DNA of 51,132 nucleotides, taken from Paenibacillus xylanilyticus. Lineage in GTDB: Bacteria > Bacillota > Bacilli > Paenibacillales > Paenibacillaceae. The stretch covers positions 1-51,132 of the forward strand of contig NZ_JABMCB010000134.1 of NCBI RefSeq assembly GCF_013359935.1, given 5' to 3'. The stretch's first letter is position 1. The number at the start of each line of letters is the position of its first letter. Of this stretch, positions 40,445 to 51,132 are shown piece by piece. The position numbers were made by a program, and so were the translations under genes. Under the pieces are notes generated by a model that saw only the letters and a list, made by a program, of their open reading frames with translations, had not been told where the DNA came from and made no database searches.

Positions 40445-41587
40445 ATGAAAATCAGCATAATGAAAAGCTATCTGAACGAATCCATCCAGCATGTATCCAA
40501 AGCGATCTCTAGCCGCACAACCATCCCCATCTTGAGCGGGATCAAATTCGACGTGAATCATCAAGGGGTTACGTTGACAGCAAGCGACACGGATATCTCG
40601 ATTCAATCCTTTATCCCGCTTGAAGAAGGAGATAAGAGCGTAGTTCAGGTAGAACAACCCGGCAGCGTTGTACTGCCAGCGAAGTTCTTTGTCGAAATCA
40701 TCAAAAAACTGCCGTCTCAGGAAATCCACATGGAGGTCAAAGACAATTTCAACACCTTCATCTCGGCAGGTGCTACCGAAATTCAACTGGTTGGTCTGGA
40801 TCCGGAAGAATTCCCGGTACTGCCAAGCATCGAAGAGAACCAAACGGTCTCCATTCCTGGAGATCTGCTTAAGAACATGGTTAAGCAAACGGTATTCTCC
40901 ATCTCTACCCACGAAACGACCCCAATCCTGACGGGTGTACTCTGGAGCCTTGGGGATAATGAGTTGAAATTTGTGGCAACCGACCGCCACCGTCTTGCTA
41001 CTCGTTCTGCAATGCTGGATAATGCAGAGGGAGTACGTTTCAACAATGTTGTCATCTCGGGTAAGACGCTCAACGAACTCAGCAAAATTGTGCCGGATCA
41101 AAATACACTTGTGGATATCGTTGTAGCCGACAACCAGGTCCTGTTCAAAATTGACCGTGTCCTGTTCTATTCCCGTATTTTGGACGGAACATATCCGGAT
41201 ACTTCTAGAATTATTCCAACTTCGTACAAAACAGAACTTGTTTTGGATACAAAAAAATTAAGTGAGTCGATTGACCGGGCTTATTTGCTGTCGCGTGAAG
41301 AAAAGACCAACATTGTGCGCATGCAAACAATGGAATCCGGCACGATCGAAATTTCATCAAGCTCCTCCGAGCTGGGAAAAGTAAGAGAAGAAATTGAGCC
41401 TGCCGAGTTTACAGGCGATCCGCTAAAAATCTCGTTCAACTCCAAATATATGCTGGATGTGCTGAAAGTGGTCGAAAGCGAACAGCTGATGATTGCCTTT
41501 ACTGGCGTCATGAGTCCGATCATCTTGAAACCGCTGGACGACAGTCACAGCCTTTACGTCATCTTGCCTTACCGGACGACCAACTAA
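40445..41587 (+). CDS. dnaN: DNA polymerase III beta sliding clamp
   Basis: 380 residues. Three DNA-clamp repeats of about 120 residues each, starting MKISIMKSYLNESIQHVSKA, with the C-terminal LPYRTTN (form of the conserved LPMR tail). Dimeric ring tethering polymerase and binding partner proteins. AGGAGTG site. Confidence 0.98.
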   Translation: MKISIMKSYLNESIQHVSKAISSRTTIPILSGIKFDVNHQGVTLTASDTDISIQSFIPLEEGDKSVVQVEQPGSVVLPAKFFVEIIKKLPSQEIHMEVKDNFNTFISAGATEIQLVGLDPEEFPVLPSIEENQTVSIPGDLLKNMVKQTVFSISTHETTPILTGVLWSLGDNELKFVATDRHRLATRSAMLDNAEGVRFNNVVISGKTLNELSKIVPDQNTLVDIVVADNQVLFKIDRVLFYSRILDGTYPDTSRIIPTSYKTELVLDTKKLSESIDRAYLLSREEKTNIVRMQTMESGTIEISSSSSELGKVREEIEPAEFTGDPLKISFNSKYMLDVLKVVESEQLMIAFTGVMSPIILKPLDDSHSLYVILPYRTTN

Positions 41588-41603
41588 CGAAAGGAAGATT
41601 CCA

Positions 41604-41819
41604 GTGAACCGAGTAACGATTCGAACGGAATATATTAAGCTTGACCAATTTTTGAAACTGGCAGATTGCATTCCAACCGGAGGCATGGCCAAAGCCCTGC
41701 TTCAAGAAGGACTTGTACGTGTGAATAAAGAGCCAGAGGAACGCCGGGGACGCAAGTTATACCCTGGGGATATCGTTGAGGTGGACGGAGAAGGCGCGTT
41801 CGAAGTTGCCGCAGAATAA
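41604..41819 (+). CDS. yaaA: S4-domain RNA-binding protein YaaA/RlbA
   Basis: 71 residues from a GTG after AAGGAAG. An S4-like RNA-binding fold: IKLDQFLKLADCIPTGGMAK then LVRVNKEPEERRGRKLYPGD. YaaA-type protein always found between dnaN and recF in Bacillales; a role in ribosome assembly is proposed for the family. Confidence 0.95.
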   Translation: MNRVTIRTEYIKLDQFLKLADCIPTGGMAKALLQEGLVRVNKEPEERRGRKLYPGDIVEVDGEGAFEVAAE

Positions 41820-41872
41820 ACTGGTTCGATCCTGCTGCCTCCTGACGGACGGGATAAAAGGGAGGTTACCAC

Positions 41873-42985
41873 GTGTTTGTCAATAGCATTGATCTGCAGC
41901 AATTCCGCAATTATGAACATCTGAAACTGGAGTCTTTTGGTCCAGTGAATCTGCTAATCGGGCAGAATGCCCAGGGGAAGACCAATCTTGCAGAGGCCAT
42001 CTTCGTGCTTGCACTCACCAAGAGCCACCGTACATCCCGCGACAAGGAGCTGATCCGTTTCGGTGAGGAACGTGCCAGGCTTGCGGCGGAAGTCGACAAA
42101 AAGTATGGAACCGTCAATCTGGAGCTGTCTTTGTCGCAACAAGGGAAGAAAGCCAAGATCAATGGGCTAGAGCAGCGAAAGTTAAGCGATTTTGTCGGCG
42201 CACTCAATGTGGTCATGTTTGCACCGGAAGATCTGGAGATTGTCAAAGGCACACCGGGGGTTCGCCGCCGGTTTCTTGACATGGAGATCGGACAGGTAGC
42301 CCCGGGTTACCTTTACCATCTTCAGCAGTACCAGAAAGTGCTCGTTCAGCGAAACAATCTGCTCAAACAGTTATGGGGCAAGGACGCGTCTGCCCAGACG
42401 ATGCTTGAGATCTGGAATGAACAGCTGGCTGAGCACGGTGTTAAAATCGTCAAAAAAAGGAAACAATTCATAAAGAAACTGCAAAAGTGGGCCGAAACGA
42501 TTCATCAGGGGATTACCGGAGGTGGAGAAGTACTGCGTCTGGCCTACCTTCCGTCCTTCAGCGAAGCCGCTGAGGAAGATGAAGCTGTTTTAATGGACCA
42601 ATTTATGATAAAATTATCACAAATGAAAGAGCAGGAGATTCGCCGGGGCACAACCCTTAGTGGGCCGCACCGGGATGACCTGTCCTTTTTCATTAACGAC
42701 CGGGAAGTACAAACGTATGGTTCGCAGGGGCAGCAGCGCACAACGGCGTTGTCCCTTAAACTTGCGGAAATTGAACTGATCCATGAAGAAATCGGTGAAT
42801 ATCCGGTCCTGCTGCTTGACGATGTATTGTCTGAACTGGATCCTTTCCGTCAGACGCAGCTGATCGAAACGTTCCAGAGCAAGGTGCAAACCTTTATTAC
42901 AGCTACTGGAATCGAGAGCCTGAACGTTGACAAGCTCAAAGATGCCAGTATTTATCACGTTCATGCCGGACAGGTTGAACGCTAA
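41873..42985 (+). CDS. recF: DNA replication and repair protein RecF
   Basis: 370 residues from a GTG 7 nt after GGGAGG. SMC-like ATPase: Walker A LLIGQNAQGKTNLAEAIF, ABC-type signature near TYGSQGQQRTTALSLKLAE, Walker B PVLLLDDVLSELD. It assists RecA loading at gaps with RecO and RecR. Confidence 0.97.
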   Translation: MFVNSIDLQQFRNYEHLKLESFGPVNLLIGQNAQGKTNLAEAIFVLALTKSHRTSRDKELIRFGEERARLAAEVDKKYGTVNLELSLSQQGKKAKINGLEQRKLSDFVGALNVVMFAPEDLEIVKGTPGVRRRFLDMEIGQVAPGYLYHLQQYQKVLVQRNNLLKQLWGKDASAQTMLEIWNEQLAEHGVKIVKKRKQFIKKLQKWAETIHQGITGGGEVLRLAYLPSFSEAAEEDEAVLMDQFMIKLSQMKEQEIRRGTTLSGPHRDDLSFFINDREVQTYGSQGQQRTTALSLKLAEIELIHEEIGEYPVLLLDDVLSELDPFRQTQLIETFQSKVQTFITATGIESLNVDKLKDASIYHVHAGQVER

Positions 42986-42998
42986 GGAGTGAGGGGAC

Positions 42999-43247
42999 AT
43001 GTACATTCATCTGGGCGGCGAGAAAATTATCCGTTCTTCCGAATTGGTCGCTATTTTTGATATATCGATTGAAAAATCCTCTAAAATCTCCAAGCAGTAT
43101 GTCACGCATGCCGAGCAGGAAAAAACAGTGGAACGGATCGGTGAAGAGGAAGCCAAGTCTATTGTTGTGACCAAGAACATTGTGTACTATTCACCTATTT
43201 CCTCAGCCACCCTTAAGAAGCGCGCCCACATTTTCCCTGATCTTTAG
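42999..43247 (+). CDS. remB: extracellular matrix regulator RemB (YaaB)
   Basis: 82 residues starting MYIHLGGEKIIRSSELVAIF after AAGGAG, matching the DUF370/RemB family located between recF and gyrB. In B. subtilis it supports matrix gene activation together with RemA. Normal length. Confidence 0.95.
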   Translation: MYIHLGGEKIIRSSELVAIFDISIEKSSKISKQYVTHAEQEKTVERIGEEEAKSIVVTKNIVYYSPISSATLKKRAHIFPDL

Positions 43248-43350
43248 ATCTTTATAAGTCAGGGTATAAGTATGCCTTCTGCTGCTTGTCTTTATTTGAA
43301 CTGCTTGTTGAAGTTAAGGGCAGATGTCCATTTTCAGCATGCATTCTTAG

Positions 43351-45306
<1,956 letters not shown>

Positions 45307-45316
45307 CGATATAAGA

Positions 45317-45345
45317 ATAGGCGCCTGCTGGGCGCCTTTTTACTT
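45317..45345 (+). terminator. terminator after gyrB
   Basis: GGCGCC-TGCTG-GGCGCC followed by TTTTTAC. Separates the dnaA-gyrB run from the converging YheC/D gene. Confidence 0.9.
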
Positions 45346-45377
45346 TCATGAGATGAACGGAACAAGTTATATAGGTG

Positions 45378-46328
45378 TTATCGGGCTCGACTTTTAGCTG
45401 TGGAAGAGGATGCTTGTGATTTGGTGGTATGGCGTGCTGGTTTCTTTTTTTTAGAGGGTAATCTGCCGTAAGCAATGGCATACCGCTTAATCTTGCGATA
45501 AGCCTCTTTGTCAGGCAACAAGCCAAAGGCGTAGATTCCAGGCAGTGTGTTGACCTCCAGAATCCAGGGTCGGCCAGTTTCATCCAGGGCAATATCGATA
45601 CCGATCTCTTTAAGTCTTGGAAATGACTTCTGCAACTGAACGGCGGTATGAATACCGAGCCGGTATAGCTCGCTGCGAAGCTTCTGGAATCTGGATGTGT
45701 GGAGATGGGGCATTACCAGCTCTTCGAATGTGGCCAGCCTTCCTCCGCCATGAATATTGGTTATAATTTTTCCCGGTGCTGCGATTCTGCCCAGAATCCC
45801 CGTCGTTTCCCAATTGTTCTTCAGATTCTTTTGTGTAAGCACTCGTAAGTCGAACGGCAGTCCTTCATGTTTGAGGAGAGGAATACCTTGCTGAATAAGG
45901 TAAGTGTGTCCCTGAATACGCCCTTCCAGGGCTTTATGCAGTTCATCCAGAGAAGGATACAGCTCCTGTTTGGTGCCATATTGGAGCTGATATGATGTAA
46001 CTCCGATTGAAGAAATCCCACTATCTTGATTGCTGGATTCGGGGAGGGAAGAGGCTGAGAGCAGATGGTCTATATCCTCAGTTCCCTTCTCCTCCGTATC
46101 GGAACCAGGGGACGATGGACTGAAGGTGTGAATTGTTTTTACTCGCATCACCCCATTACCGTAGGTTCCGTGATCTGGTTTAATATAATTGAGCTCGAAC
46201 AGTTCGGTCATCCGTTCAAGGGTTTGGCGATTATATTGCCTTGTAACAGGTATATATTCGTTCACAGTACGGCTGCGCTGCAACACAACCGTTTTGGTCC
46301 ATTTGCTAGAGACGCGCTGGATACTCAA
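45378..46328 (-). CDS. YheC/YheD-family ATP-grasp protein, spore-coat associated
   Basis: About 316 residues if translation starts at TTG 46328 (LSIQRVSSKWTKTVVLQ), the point where family similarity begins. An in-frame ATG at 46457 is far upstream and has a poor context. ATP-grasp features: YIKPDHGTYGNGVMRVKTIH, LIQQGIPLLKHEGLPFDLRV and DIALDETGRPWILEVNTLPG with the metal-binding E-V-N. The family is associated with endospore coats in Bacillaceae and Paenibacillaceae; its reaction is unknown. Lysine-rich C-terminus. Converges on gyrB. Confidence 0.85.
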   Translation of the reverse strand: MSIQRVSSKWTKTVVLQRSRTVNEYIPVTRQYNRQTLERMTELFELNYIKPDHGTYGNGVMRVKTIHTFSPSSPGSDTEEKGTEDIDHLLSASSLPESSNQDSGISSIGVTSYQLQYGTKQELYPSLDELHKALEGRIQGHTYLIQQGIPLLKHEGLPFDLRVLTQKNLKNNWETTGILGRIAAPGKIITNIHGGGRLATFEELVMPHLHTSRFQKLRSELYRLGIHTAVQLQKSFPRLKEIGIDIALDETGRPWILEVNTLPGIYAFGLLPDKEAYRKIKRYAIAYGRLPSKKKKPARHTTKSQASSSTAKSRAR

Positions 46329-46620
46329 GAAGCCACCAGTCCTTTCATGTTTTATTCGAGAGTTTTCTGGACAGCAGCAGTACGGAGAAATCAAAGGACA
46401 AGAGACGATATCAGTGGTATAATAGAGAAATATGACGTTTTGTGCGTTTTGCTGCACAAATGGTAGTTTGATCGTAGAACGGGAACGGCATCAGCCTTAA
46501 TACACGCAGTACATGTGCCGCTTTTCTAGCATTGTATGTATAAACGGAGAGGAAGGCAGGGCTAATCCCCAGGCTCTCCAAAGTTCCCGGAAGAAAGGCT
46601 ATTGCCCAGCGGACGTTTAA

Positions 46621-46649
46621 TTGTGTAACTTTTGTGAAAGTAATATAAT
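46621..46649 (+). promoter_or_regulatory. gyrA promoter
   Basis: TTGTGT (46621-46626), 17-nt spacer, TATAAT (46644-46649), about 100 nt before the gyrA ATG. The rest of 46329-46620 shows no gene. Confidence 0.75.
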
Positions 46650-46754
46650 AAAGAGTAACGTTCTTGCGCGGTTTTAGCCTTGTTAGGCTTTTCACATACA
46701 CTATTTTTAATGACTGATGGAACTGTTTGTTGAAGGACAAGAAGGAGGTCCAGC

Positions 46755-49316
46755 ATGGCGGAAGAAATGAACTCGCAGATTAAAGATCGGGATATAGGCG
46801 TTGAGATGCGTGAATCGTTTATGGATTATGCGATGAGCATCATTGTTAGCCGTGCACTGCCTGACGTGCGTGACGGATTGAAGCCGGTTCACCGGCGTAT
46901 TTTATACGCAATGTCTGAGCTAGGCATGACACCCGATAAACCACATAAAAAATCAGCCAGAATCGTCGGCGAAGTTATCGGTAAGTATCACCCGCATGGT
47001 GACTCTGCCGTATACGAAACGATGGTAAGGATGGCTCAGGATTTCTCCCTGCGTTACATGCACGTTGATGGCCATGGTAACTTTGGATCCGTGGATGGCG
47101 ATATGGCAGCTGCGATGCGTTACACGGAGGCACGTTTGTCCAAGATTGCTATGGAAATGCTCAGAGATATCAACAAAGATACGATTGATTTCCAGCCTAA
47201 CTATGACGGTGAAGAGAGCGAGCCTGTAGTTCTGCCAGCTCGTTTCCCTAACTTGCTTGTCAATGGTGTCGGCGGGATCGCAGTAGGTATGGCTACGAAT
47301 ATCCCTCCTCATAATTTGGGTGAGGTGATTGACGGCGTTCAGGCCATGATCAAAAATCCGGACATTACCTCCATGGAATTGATGGATTATATTCATGGGC
47401 CAGACTTCCCTACGGCTGGTTATATTCTGGGACGCTCCGGTATTCGCCAGGCTTACCAGACAGGCCGCGGTTCAGTTACGATGCGGGCCAAAACCAATAT
47501 TGAGGAAAATAACAACAAGGCACGTATTGTTGTTACCGAGATTCCTTACCAGGTCAACAAGGCAAGACTGGTGGAGAAAATTGCCGAACTGGTTCGCGAC
47601 AAGAAAATTGATGGTATTACAGACCTTCGCGATGAATCTGACCGTAACGGGATGCGCATTGTCATTGAGCTTCGCAGAGATGTGAACCCGGGTGTTGTAC
47701 TGAACAATTTGTACAAGCATACGTCAATGCAGTCGACGTTTGGTATCAATATGCTGGCAATTGTGAATAAGGAACCGAAAATTCTGAACCTGCGCGAAGT
47801 GTTGTATCACTACCTGCAGCACCAGATTGAAGTTATTCGCAGACGTACACAATTCGAGCTGAAAAAAGCAGAAGCCCGTGCACACATTCTGGAAGGGTTG
47901 CGTATTGCCCTGGATCATATCGATGAGATTATTGCATTGATTCGTTCCTCGAGCAATACTGACGCAGCTAGAGAAGGTTTGATTGAGCGTTTCTCACTTA
48001 GTCATGATCAAGCTCAAGCAATTTTGGACATGCGTTTGCAGCGCCTGACAGGTCTGGAACGGGAACGCATTGAGAACGAATATAACGAACTCATGGTCAA
48101 AATTGCGGAATACCGTGAAATTCTGGCCAACGAGCATCTGGTACTCGATATTATCAGTGAAGAACTGCAAGAAGTTCGTGAGCGCTTCGGCGACGAACGC
48201 CGCACAGAGATCACCATTGGGGAAGAGAGCATTCTAGATGAGGATCTGATCCCGCGTGAAGAGGTGATTATCACTATTACGCACACGGGCTACGTGAAGC
48301 GTCTCCCGGTGTCAACCTATCGCAGTCAGAAGCGGGGCGGACGTGGAGTTGTGGGCATGGACACGAAGGATACCGACTTTGTCGAGCATCTATTCGTAAC
48401 CAACTCTCACAACTACCTCATGTTCTTTACCGATAAGGGTAAAGTGTATCGTCTGAAAGCTTACGAAATTCCAGAGCTTGGACGTACAGCCCGGGGGACA
48501 CCGATTATCAACCTGATTCAGATTGAGCAGGGAGAGTCGGTTAACGCCGTAATTCCGGTGCAGGAGTTCGAGAGTGACAAGTATCTGTTCTTCGCTACCC
48601 GCCAGGGTGTTGTGAAGAAGACACCACTTGAGGATTACACCAATATTCGCAAAGGCGGTCTGATCGGGATCTCCTTGCGTGATGACGATGCTCTCATAGA
48701 GGTTAAGCTGACGGATGGCCAGCAAGAGATCATTATGGGTACTTCGCACGGAATGTCTATCCGCTTCTCGGAAGGTAATGTTCGTTCCATGGGACGGAGT
48801 GCAACCGGCGTGAAGGGGATTACACTGGATGAAGGGGATGTTGTCATTGGCATGGACGTAGTCGATCAAGAGCTTGATGTTCTGATTGTTACGGCCAAAG
48901 GTTATGGTAAACGTACCCCTGTCAGCGATTACCGCATGCAGACTCGTGGTGGTAAAGGGATTAAAACCATTAACGTCACGGAGAAGAATGGTGCAGTAGT
49001 CAGTCTCAAAATGGTTAAAACGGAAGAGGATCTGATGATTATCACGTCCAGTGGTACATTGATCCGCATGAGTATGGAAGGCATATCCACTATGGGTCGA
49101 TACACACAAGGTGTGAAACTGATTCATATTCGTGATGAGGATGCCGTAGCCACAGTCAGCAGGATTGACAAAAATGAAGATGAACCAGATGAAGAATTGC
49201 TGGAAGGACTGGAAGCAGGAGATGCGGAAGGTTTGGAAGGTTCCCTGGTGAGCCCGAGTGAAGATACAGGTACGGATGTAGAAACCGAGGGCGACGATTC
49301 TGATTCTGAAGCATAA
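46755..49316 (+). CDS. gyrA: DNA gyrase subunit A
   Basis: 853 residues. Catalytic Tyr123 in [11 protein letters not shown]; quinolone-determining region [12 protein letters not shown] with Ser84 and Glu88, the susceptible form. C-terminal beta-pinwheel with GyrA-box [14 protein letters not shown] motifs, then an acidic tail of about 50 residues ([11 protein letters not shown]...). AAGGAGG site. Confidence 0.98.
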   Translation: MAEEMNSQIKDRDIGVEMRESFMDYAMSIIVSRALPDVRDGLKPVHRRILYAMSELGMTPDKPHKKSARIVGEVIGKYHPHGDSAVYETMVRMAQDFSLRYMHVDGHGNFGSVDGDMAAAMRYTEARLSKIAMEMLRDINKDTIDFQPNYDGEESEPVVLPARFPNLLVNGVGGIAVGMATNIPPHNLGEVIDGVQAMIKNPDITSMELMDYIHGPDFPTAGYILGRSGIRQAYQTGRGSVTMRAKTNIEENNNKARIVVTEIPYQVNKARLVEKIAELVRDKKIDGITDLRDESDRNGMRIVIELRRDVNPGVVLNNLYKHTSMQSTFGINMLAIVNKEPKILNLREVLYHYLQHQIEVIRRRTQFELKKAEARAHILEGLRIALDHIDEIIALIRSSSNTDAAREGLIERFSLSHDQAQAILDMRLQRLTGLERERIENEYNELMVKIAEYREILANEHLVLDIISEELQEVRERFGDERRTEITIGEESILDEDLIPREEVIITITHTGYVKRLPVSTYRSQKRGGRGVVGMDTKDTDFVEHLFVTNSHNYLMFFTDKGKVYRLKAYEIPELGRTARGTPIINLIQIEQGESVNAVIPVQEFESDKYLFFATRQGVVKKTPLEDYTNIRKGGLIGISLRDDDALIEVKLTDGQQEIIMGTSHGMSIRFSEGNVRSMGRSATGVKGITLDEGDVVIGMDVVDQELDVLIVTAKGYGKRTPVSDYRMQTRGGKGIKTINVTEKNGAVVSLKMVKTEEDLMIITSSGTLIRMSMEGISTMGRYTQGVKLIHIRDEDAVATVSRIDKNEDEPDEELLEGLEAGDAEGLEGSLVSPSEDTGTDVETEGDDSDSEA

Positions 49317-49375
49317 AATGGTTTATAGCTTTATCAATTGTATGAAGTGGTTGATATAAGAGTATATAGAAATAA

Positions 49376-49407
49376 GGGGTTCCCATTTGGGAGCTCCTTT
49401 TTTCGAT
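49376..49407 (+). terminator. terminator after gyrA
   Basis: GGGGTTCCC-ATTT-GGGAGCTCC with G-U pairs, followed by TTTTTTCG. Confidence 0.85.
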
Positions 49408-49545
49408 TGTATCGTTCTGATATAAAAATATAGGAATATAGGATGTACAGCCTGATTTATGAGTAATATAATGGGAAATATCGTGAAAACCGGGACTATG
49501 GTCTTGTTTACCATTATAGAAGAACGAAGAGTGAGGAGAATAAAC

Positions 49546-50652
49546 ATGGGATTAATTACCCTGTCTGAAGTCAAACCTGGCCTTAAACTGGGGAATGACG
49601 TACATACTTTGCGCGGCAACGTGTTATTTCAGAAAGGCAAAGTCATTTTGCCCAAGGATGTGGAAGTCCTAAGAGCTTTTATGATTCATGAGGTCGATAT
49701 AGAACAGGAAAGAATCGGAGCGAATGGGGCAGGCACAAAGGCTGCAGCTGCATCAGGTAGTGAGAAGAACGGGGATCGAACGGGTAAAGGCAGTAGTGCC
49801 GTCTTAGCCCCTGCAGTGCCTTCCCTCCATGAAGAGTATGAGAAGATGGTGGGATTAACCAAAAGTGCTTTTCTGTCCTCTCTGGCAGCTGAATTGCCTG
49901 TATATGAGCTTCGTACTCAGCTTGAAGCCTTATTTGTACATCTTAAACAATATAATGTGCTAACTTTCAGTCCGCGCGTGATGCAGGAGCATGATTATGT
50001 CTATCACCATGCAGTACTTAGTGCGATGACCTCGTATCAGTTGGCTCAATGGATGGATTTACCCTCCAAGGACTGGATGCAGGTGGCTTTTGCAGGACTA
50101 TTCCATGATATCGGCAACAGCAAGGTTGACCCGCAGATTCTCCATAAACCATCTACATTGACTCCATCTGAGCAAGAGGAGATTAGGCAGCATACCAAGT
50201 ATGGCTATCAGGTGCTGAAACAGGCCAAGGCCATTAATGAAGGAGCAAGACTTGCAGCTTTGCAGCATCATGAGAAAGTCGACGGTTCAGGTTACCCACT
50301 GCAGCTGAGCGGGACACAGATTCATATCTATGCCAAAATCGTTGCAATTGCAGATATCTTCCATGCCATGACCCTAAAGAAAATTTATCGGAAGGCACAG
50401 TCTCCATATCTGGTTCTTGAGCAAATCAAAAGCGAGGCATTTGGCAAATTGGATCCTGCTATCGTAAATGTATTTATACAGCGTTCAACACAAATCCATA
50501 ATGGAATTCGAGTTAAACTAAGCAACAACCAGATTGGGGAGATCATTTTCTCCGATCGGGACCACCCGACACGCCCAATGGTTTCTGTGGAAGGAACGAT
50601 AATTAATCTCATGCAGCAGCGGCAGCTTCATATTCAGGAAGTTATAGGCTAA
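49546..50652 (+). CDS. HD-GYP domain protein, probable c-di-GMP phosphodiesterase
   Basis: 368 residues from the ATG after GAGGAG; the upstream ATGs lack ribosome sites. An N-terminal ~65-residue domain (LITLSEVKPGLKLGNDVHTL) common in HD-GYP proteins, a low-complexity A/G/S linker (about 75-105), then the HD-GYP domain: LFHDIGNSKVD, HTKYGYQVLKQ, and HHEKVDGSGYP. Metal ligands and the GYP motif are intact, so c-di-GMP hydrolysis is likely. No receiver or transmembrane segment. Between gyrA and rRNA as in Paenibacillus. Confidence 0.92.
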   Translation: MGLITLSEVKPGLKLGNDVHTLRGNVLFQKGKVILPKDVEVLRAFMIHEVDIEQERIGANGAGTKAAAASGSEKNGDRTGKGSSAVLAPAVPSLHEEYEKMVGLTKSAFLSSLAAELPVYELRTQLEALFVHLKQYNVLTFSPRVMQEHDYVYHHAVLSAMTSYQLAQWMDLPSKDWMQVAFAGLFHDIGNSKVDPQILHKPSTLTPSEQEEIRQHTKYGYQVLKQAKAINEGARLAALQHHEKVDGSGYPLQLSGTQIHIYAKIVAIADIFHAMTLKKIYRKAQSPYLVLEQIKSEAFGKLDPAIVNVFIQRSTQIHNGIRVKLSNNQIGEIIFSDRDHPTRPMVSVEGTIINLMQQRQLHIQEVIG

Positions 50653-50680
50653 CTAAACAAATAGTTATTATAGAGGTAGG

Positions 50681-50709
50681 GTCATTCCGATGGGAATGGC
50701 TCTTTTTAA
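50681..50709 (+). terminator. terminator after the HD-GYP gene
   Basis: GTCATTCC-GATG-GGAATGGC stem with one G-U pair, followed by TCTTTTT. Confidence 0.85.
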
Positions 50710-50813
50710 TGAGCTGCATGTGAGATATTGCAGGAAGCTAGAGGGGGGATCATATATTCATGTGGCAAGGCGTTTATAAGTTTGAAGGATTAAAATCTTT
50801 TTCGAAAAAAGAC

Positions 50814-50952
50814 TTGCATAAAAAATCTGTACATGGTATATTCTAATTCCGGCCAAGAAAACACGAGAAACACGGTGCGGTAAGCAAACCAAATAAGCTT
50901 CGAAAGAAACTTAAAAAAAGTGCTTGCTAAATTGGTTCGGACGTGATAAGAT
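50814..50952 (+). promoter_or_regulatory. tandem rRNA promoters P1 and P2
   Basis: P1: TTGCAT (50814-50819), 17 nt, TATATT (50837-50842). P2: TTGCTA (50924-50929), 17 nt, TAAGAT (50947-50952). A boxA-like GCTCTTT at 51092-51098 precedes 16S. The region 50710-51108 contains no gene. Confidence 0.8.
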
Positions 50953-51108
50953 ATAAAAGTTGCTGAAGAGAACAACACTCGGATGCAAACGAAGTTTGAT
51001 CTTTGAAAACTGAACAACGAGTGAGTAACGATCTTGCTTGCAAGATCAAAATTGAGATTTTTAATCTCGTCAGATTCAAAATGAGCTAATCGCTCTTTTC
51101 AATACTTT

Positions 51109-51132
51109 ATTGGAGAGTTTGATCCTGGCTCA
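51109..51132 (+). rRNA. 16S ribosomal RNA, 5' end only
   Basis: The window ends inside the universal GGAGAGTTTGATCCTGGCTC sequence at the 16S 5' terminus. Only about 24 nt are present. Confidence 0.95.

Overview
The window is a bacterial chromosome segment around the replication origin, most likely from Paenibacillus or a close relative. The backbone has the Bacillales order, with rpsF-ssb on the left, then yyaC, parB-parA-noc, rsmG-mnmG-mnmE-khpB-yidC-rnpA-rpmH, dnaA-dnaN-yaaA-recF-remB-gyrB-gyrA and the first bases of a 16S rRNA gene. A YheC/YheD spore-coat ATP-grasp gene between gyrB and gyrA and an HD-GYP gene after gyrA suggest Paenibacillus. No species can be assigned by reading alone.

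Region 1 (1-1766): ssb, rpsF and a divergent YjzC-like gene, then a structured intergenic stretch ending in two terminators, one per strand. Region 2 (1767-19324): a 17.6-kb integrative element inserted in the 3' half of tRNA-Ser(CGA) and bounded by 65-bp perfect direct repeats. Region 3 (19263-33487): the intact tRNA-Ser and the yyaC / par / mnm / yidC / rpmH block, almost all on the minus strand. Region 4 (33488-38222): a gluconate operon (gntR, gntP, gntK) lying between rpmH and dnaA, with DnaA boxes on both sides. Region 5 (38223-51132): oriC, the dnaA-gyrA block, the HD-GYP gene, and tandem rRNA promoters leading into 16S rRNA.

The element is the accessory part. At its right end are two tyrosine recombinases. 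Between them is an unannotated type I toxin-antitoxin pair: a 29-residue membrane peptide with a convergent antisense RNA. Inward lie a membrane-anchored DUF4352-like protein and a MazF-fold/AlbA_2 fusion with a suspect start codon. Next comes a divergent control region with two matching operators, one inside a strong leftward promoter. That promoter faces a long leftward gene series: small unknowns, a repeat-rich noncoding stretch resembling an origin, an archaeo-eukaryotic-type primase (AEP), a cold-shock-like protein, then a tail fragment (tape measure, DUF2577) and two small-terminase-like HTH proteins. I see no portal, capsid, large terminase, baseplate or lysis gene. The element is therefore either a decayed prophage or a phage satellite with its own replication module. 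A 77-bp inverted repeat and a gene fragment record a past rearrangement.

The chromosomal genes cover origin firing (dnaA, dnaN, recF), segregation and nucleoid occlusion (parABS, noc), topology (gyrA, gyrB), tRNA modification (mnmE, mnmG), membrane insertion (yidC, khpB) and ribosome/RNase P components (rpmH, rnpA). The integrase gene lies directly downstream of the tRNA-Ser promoter behind a terminator-like hairpin, which suggests coupling between host tRNA transcription and element mobility.
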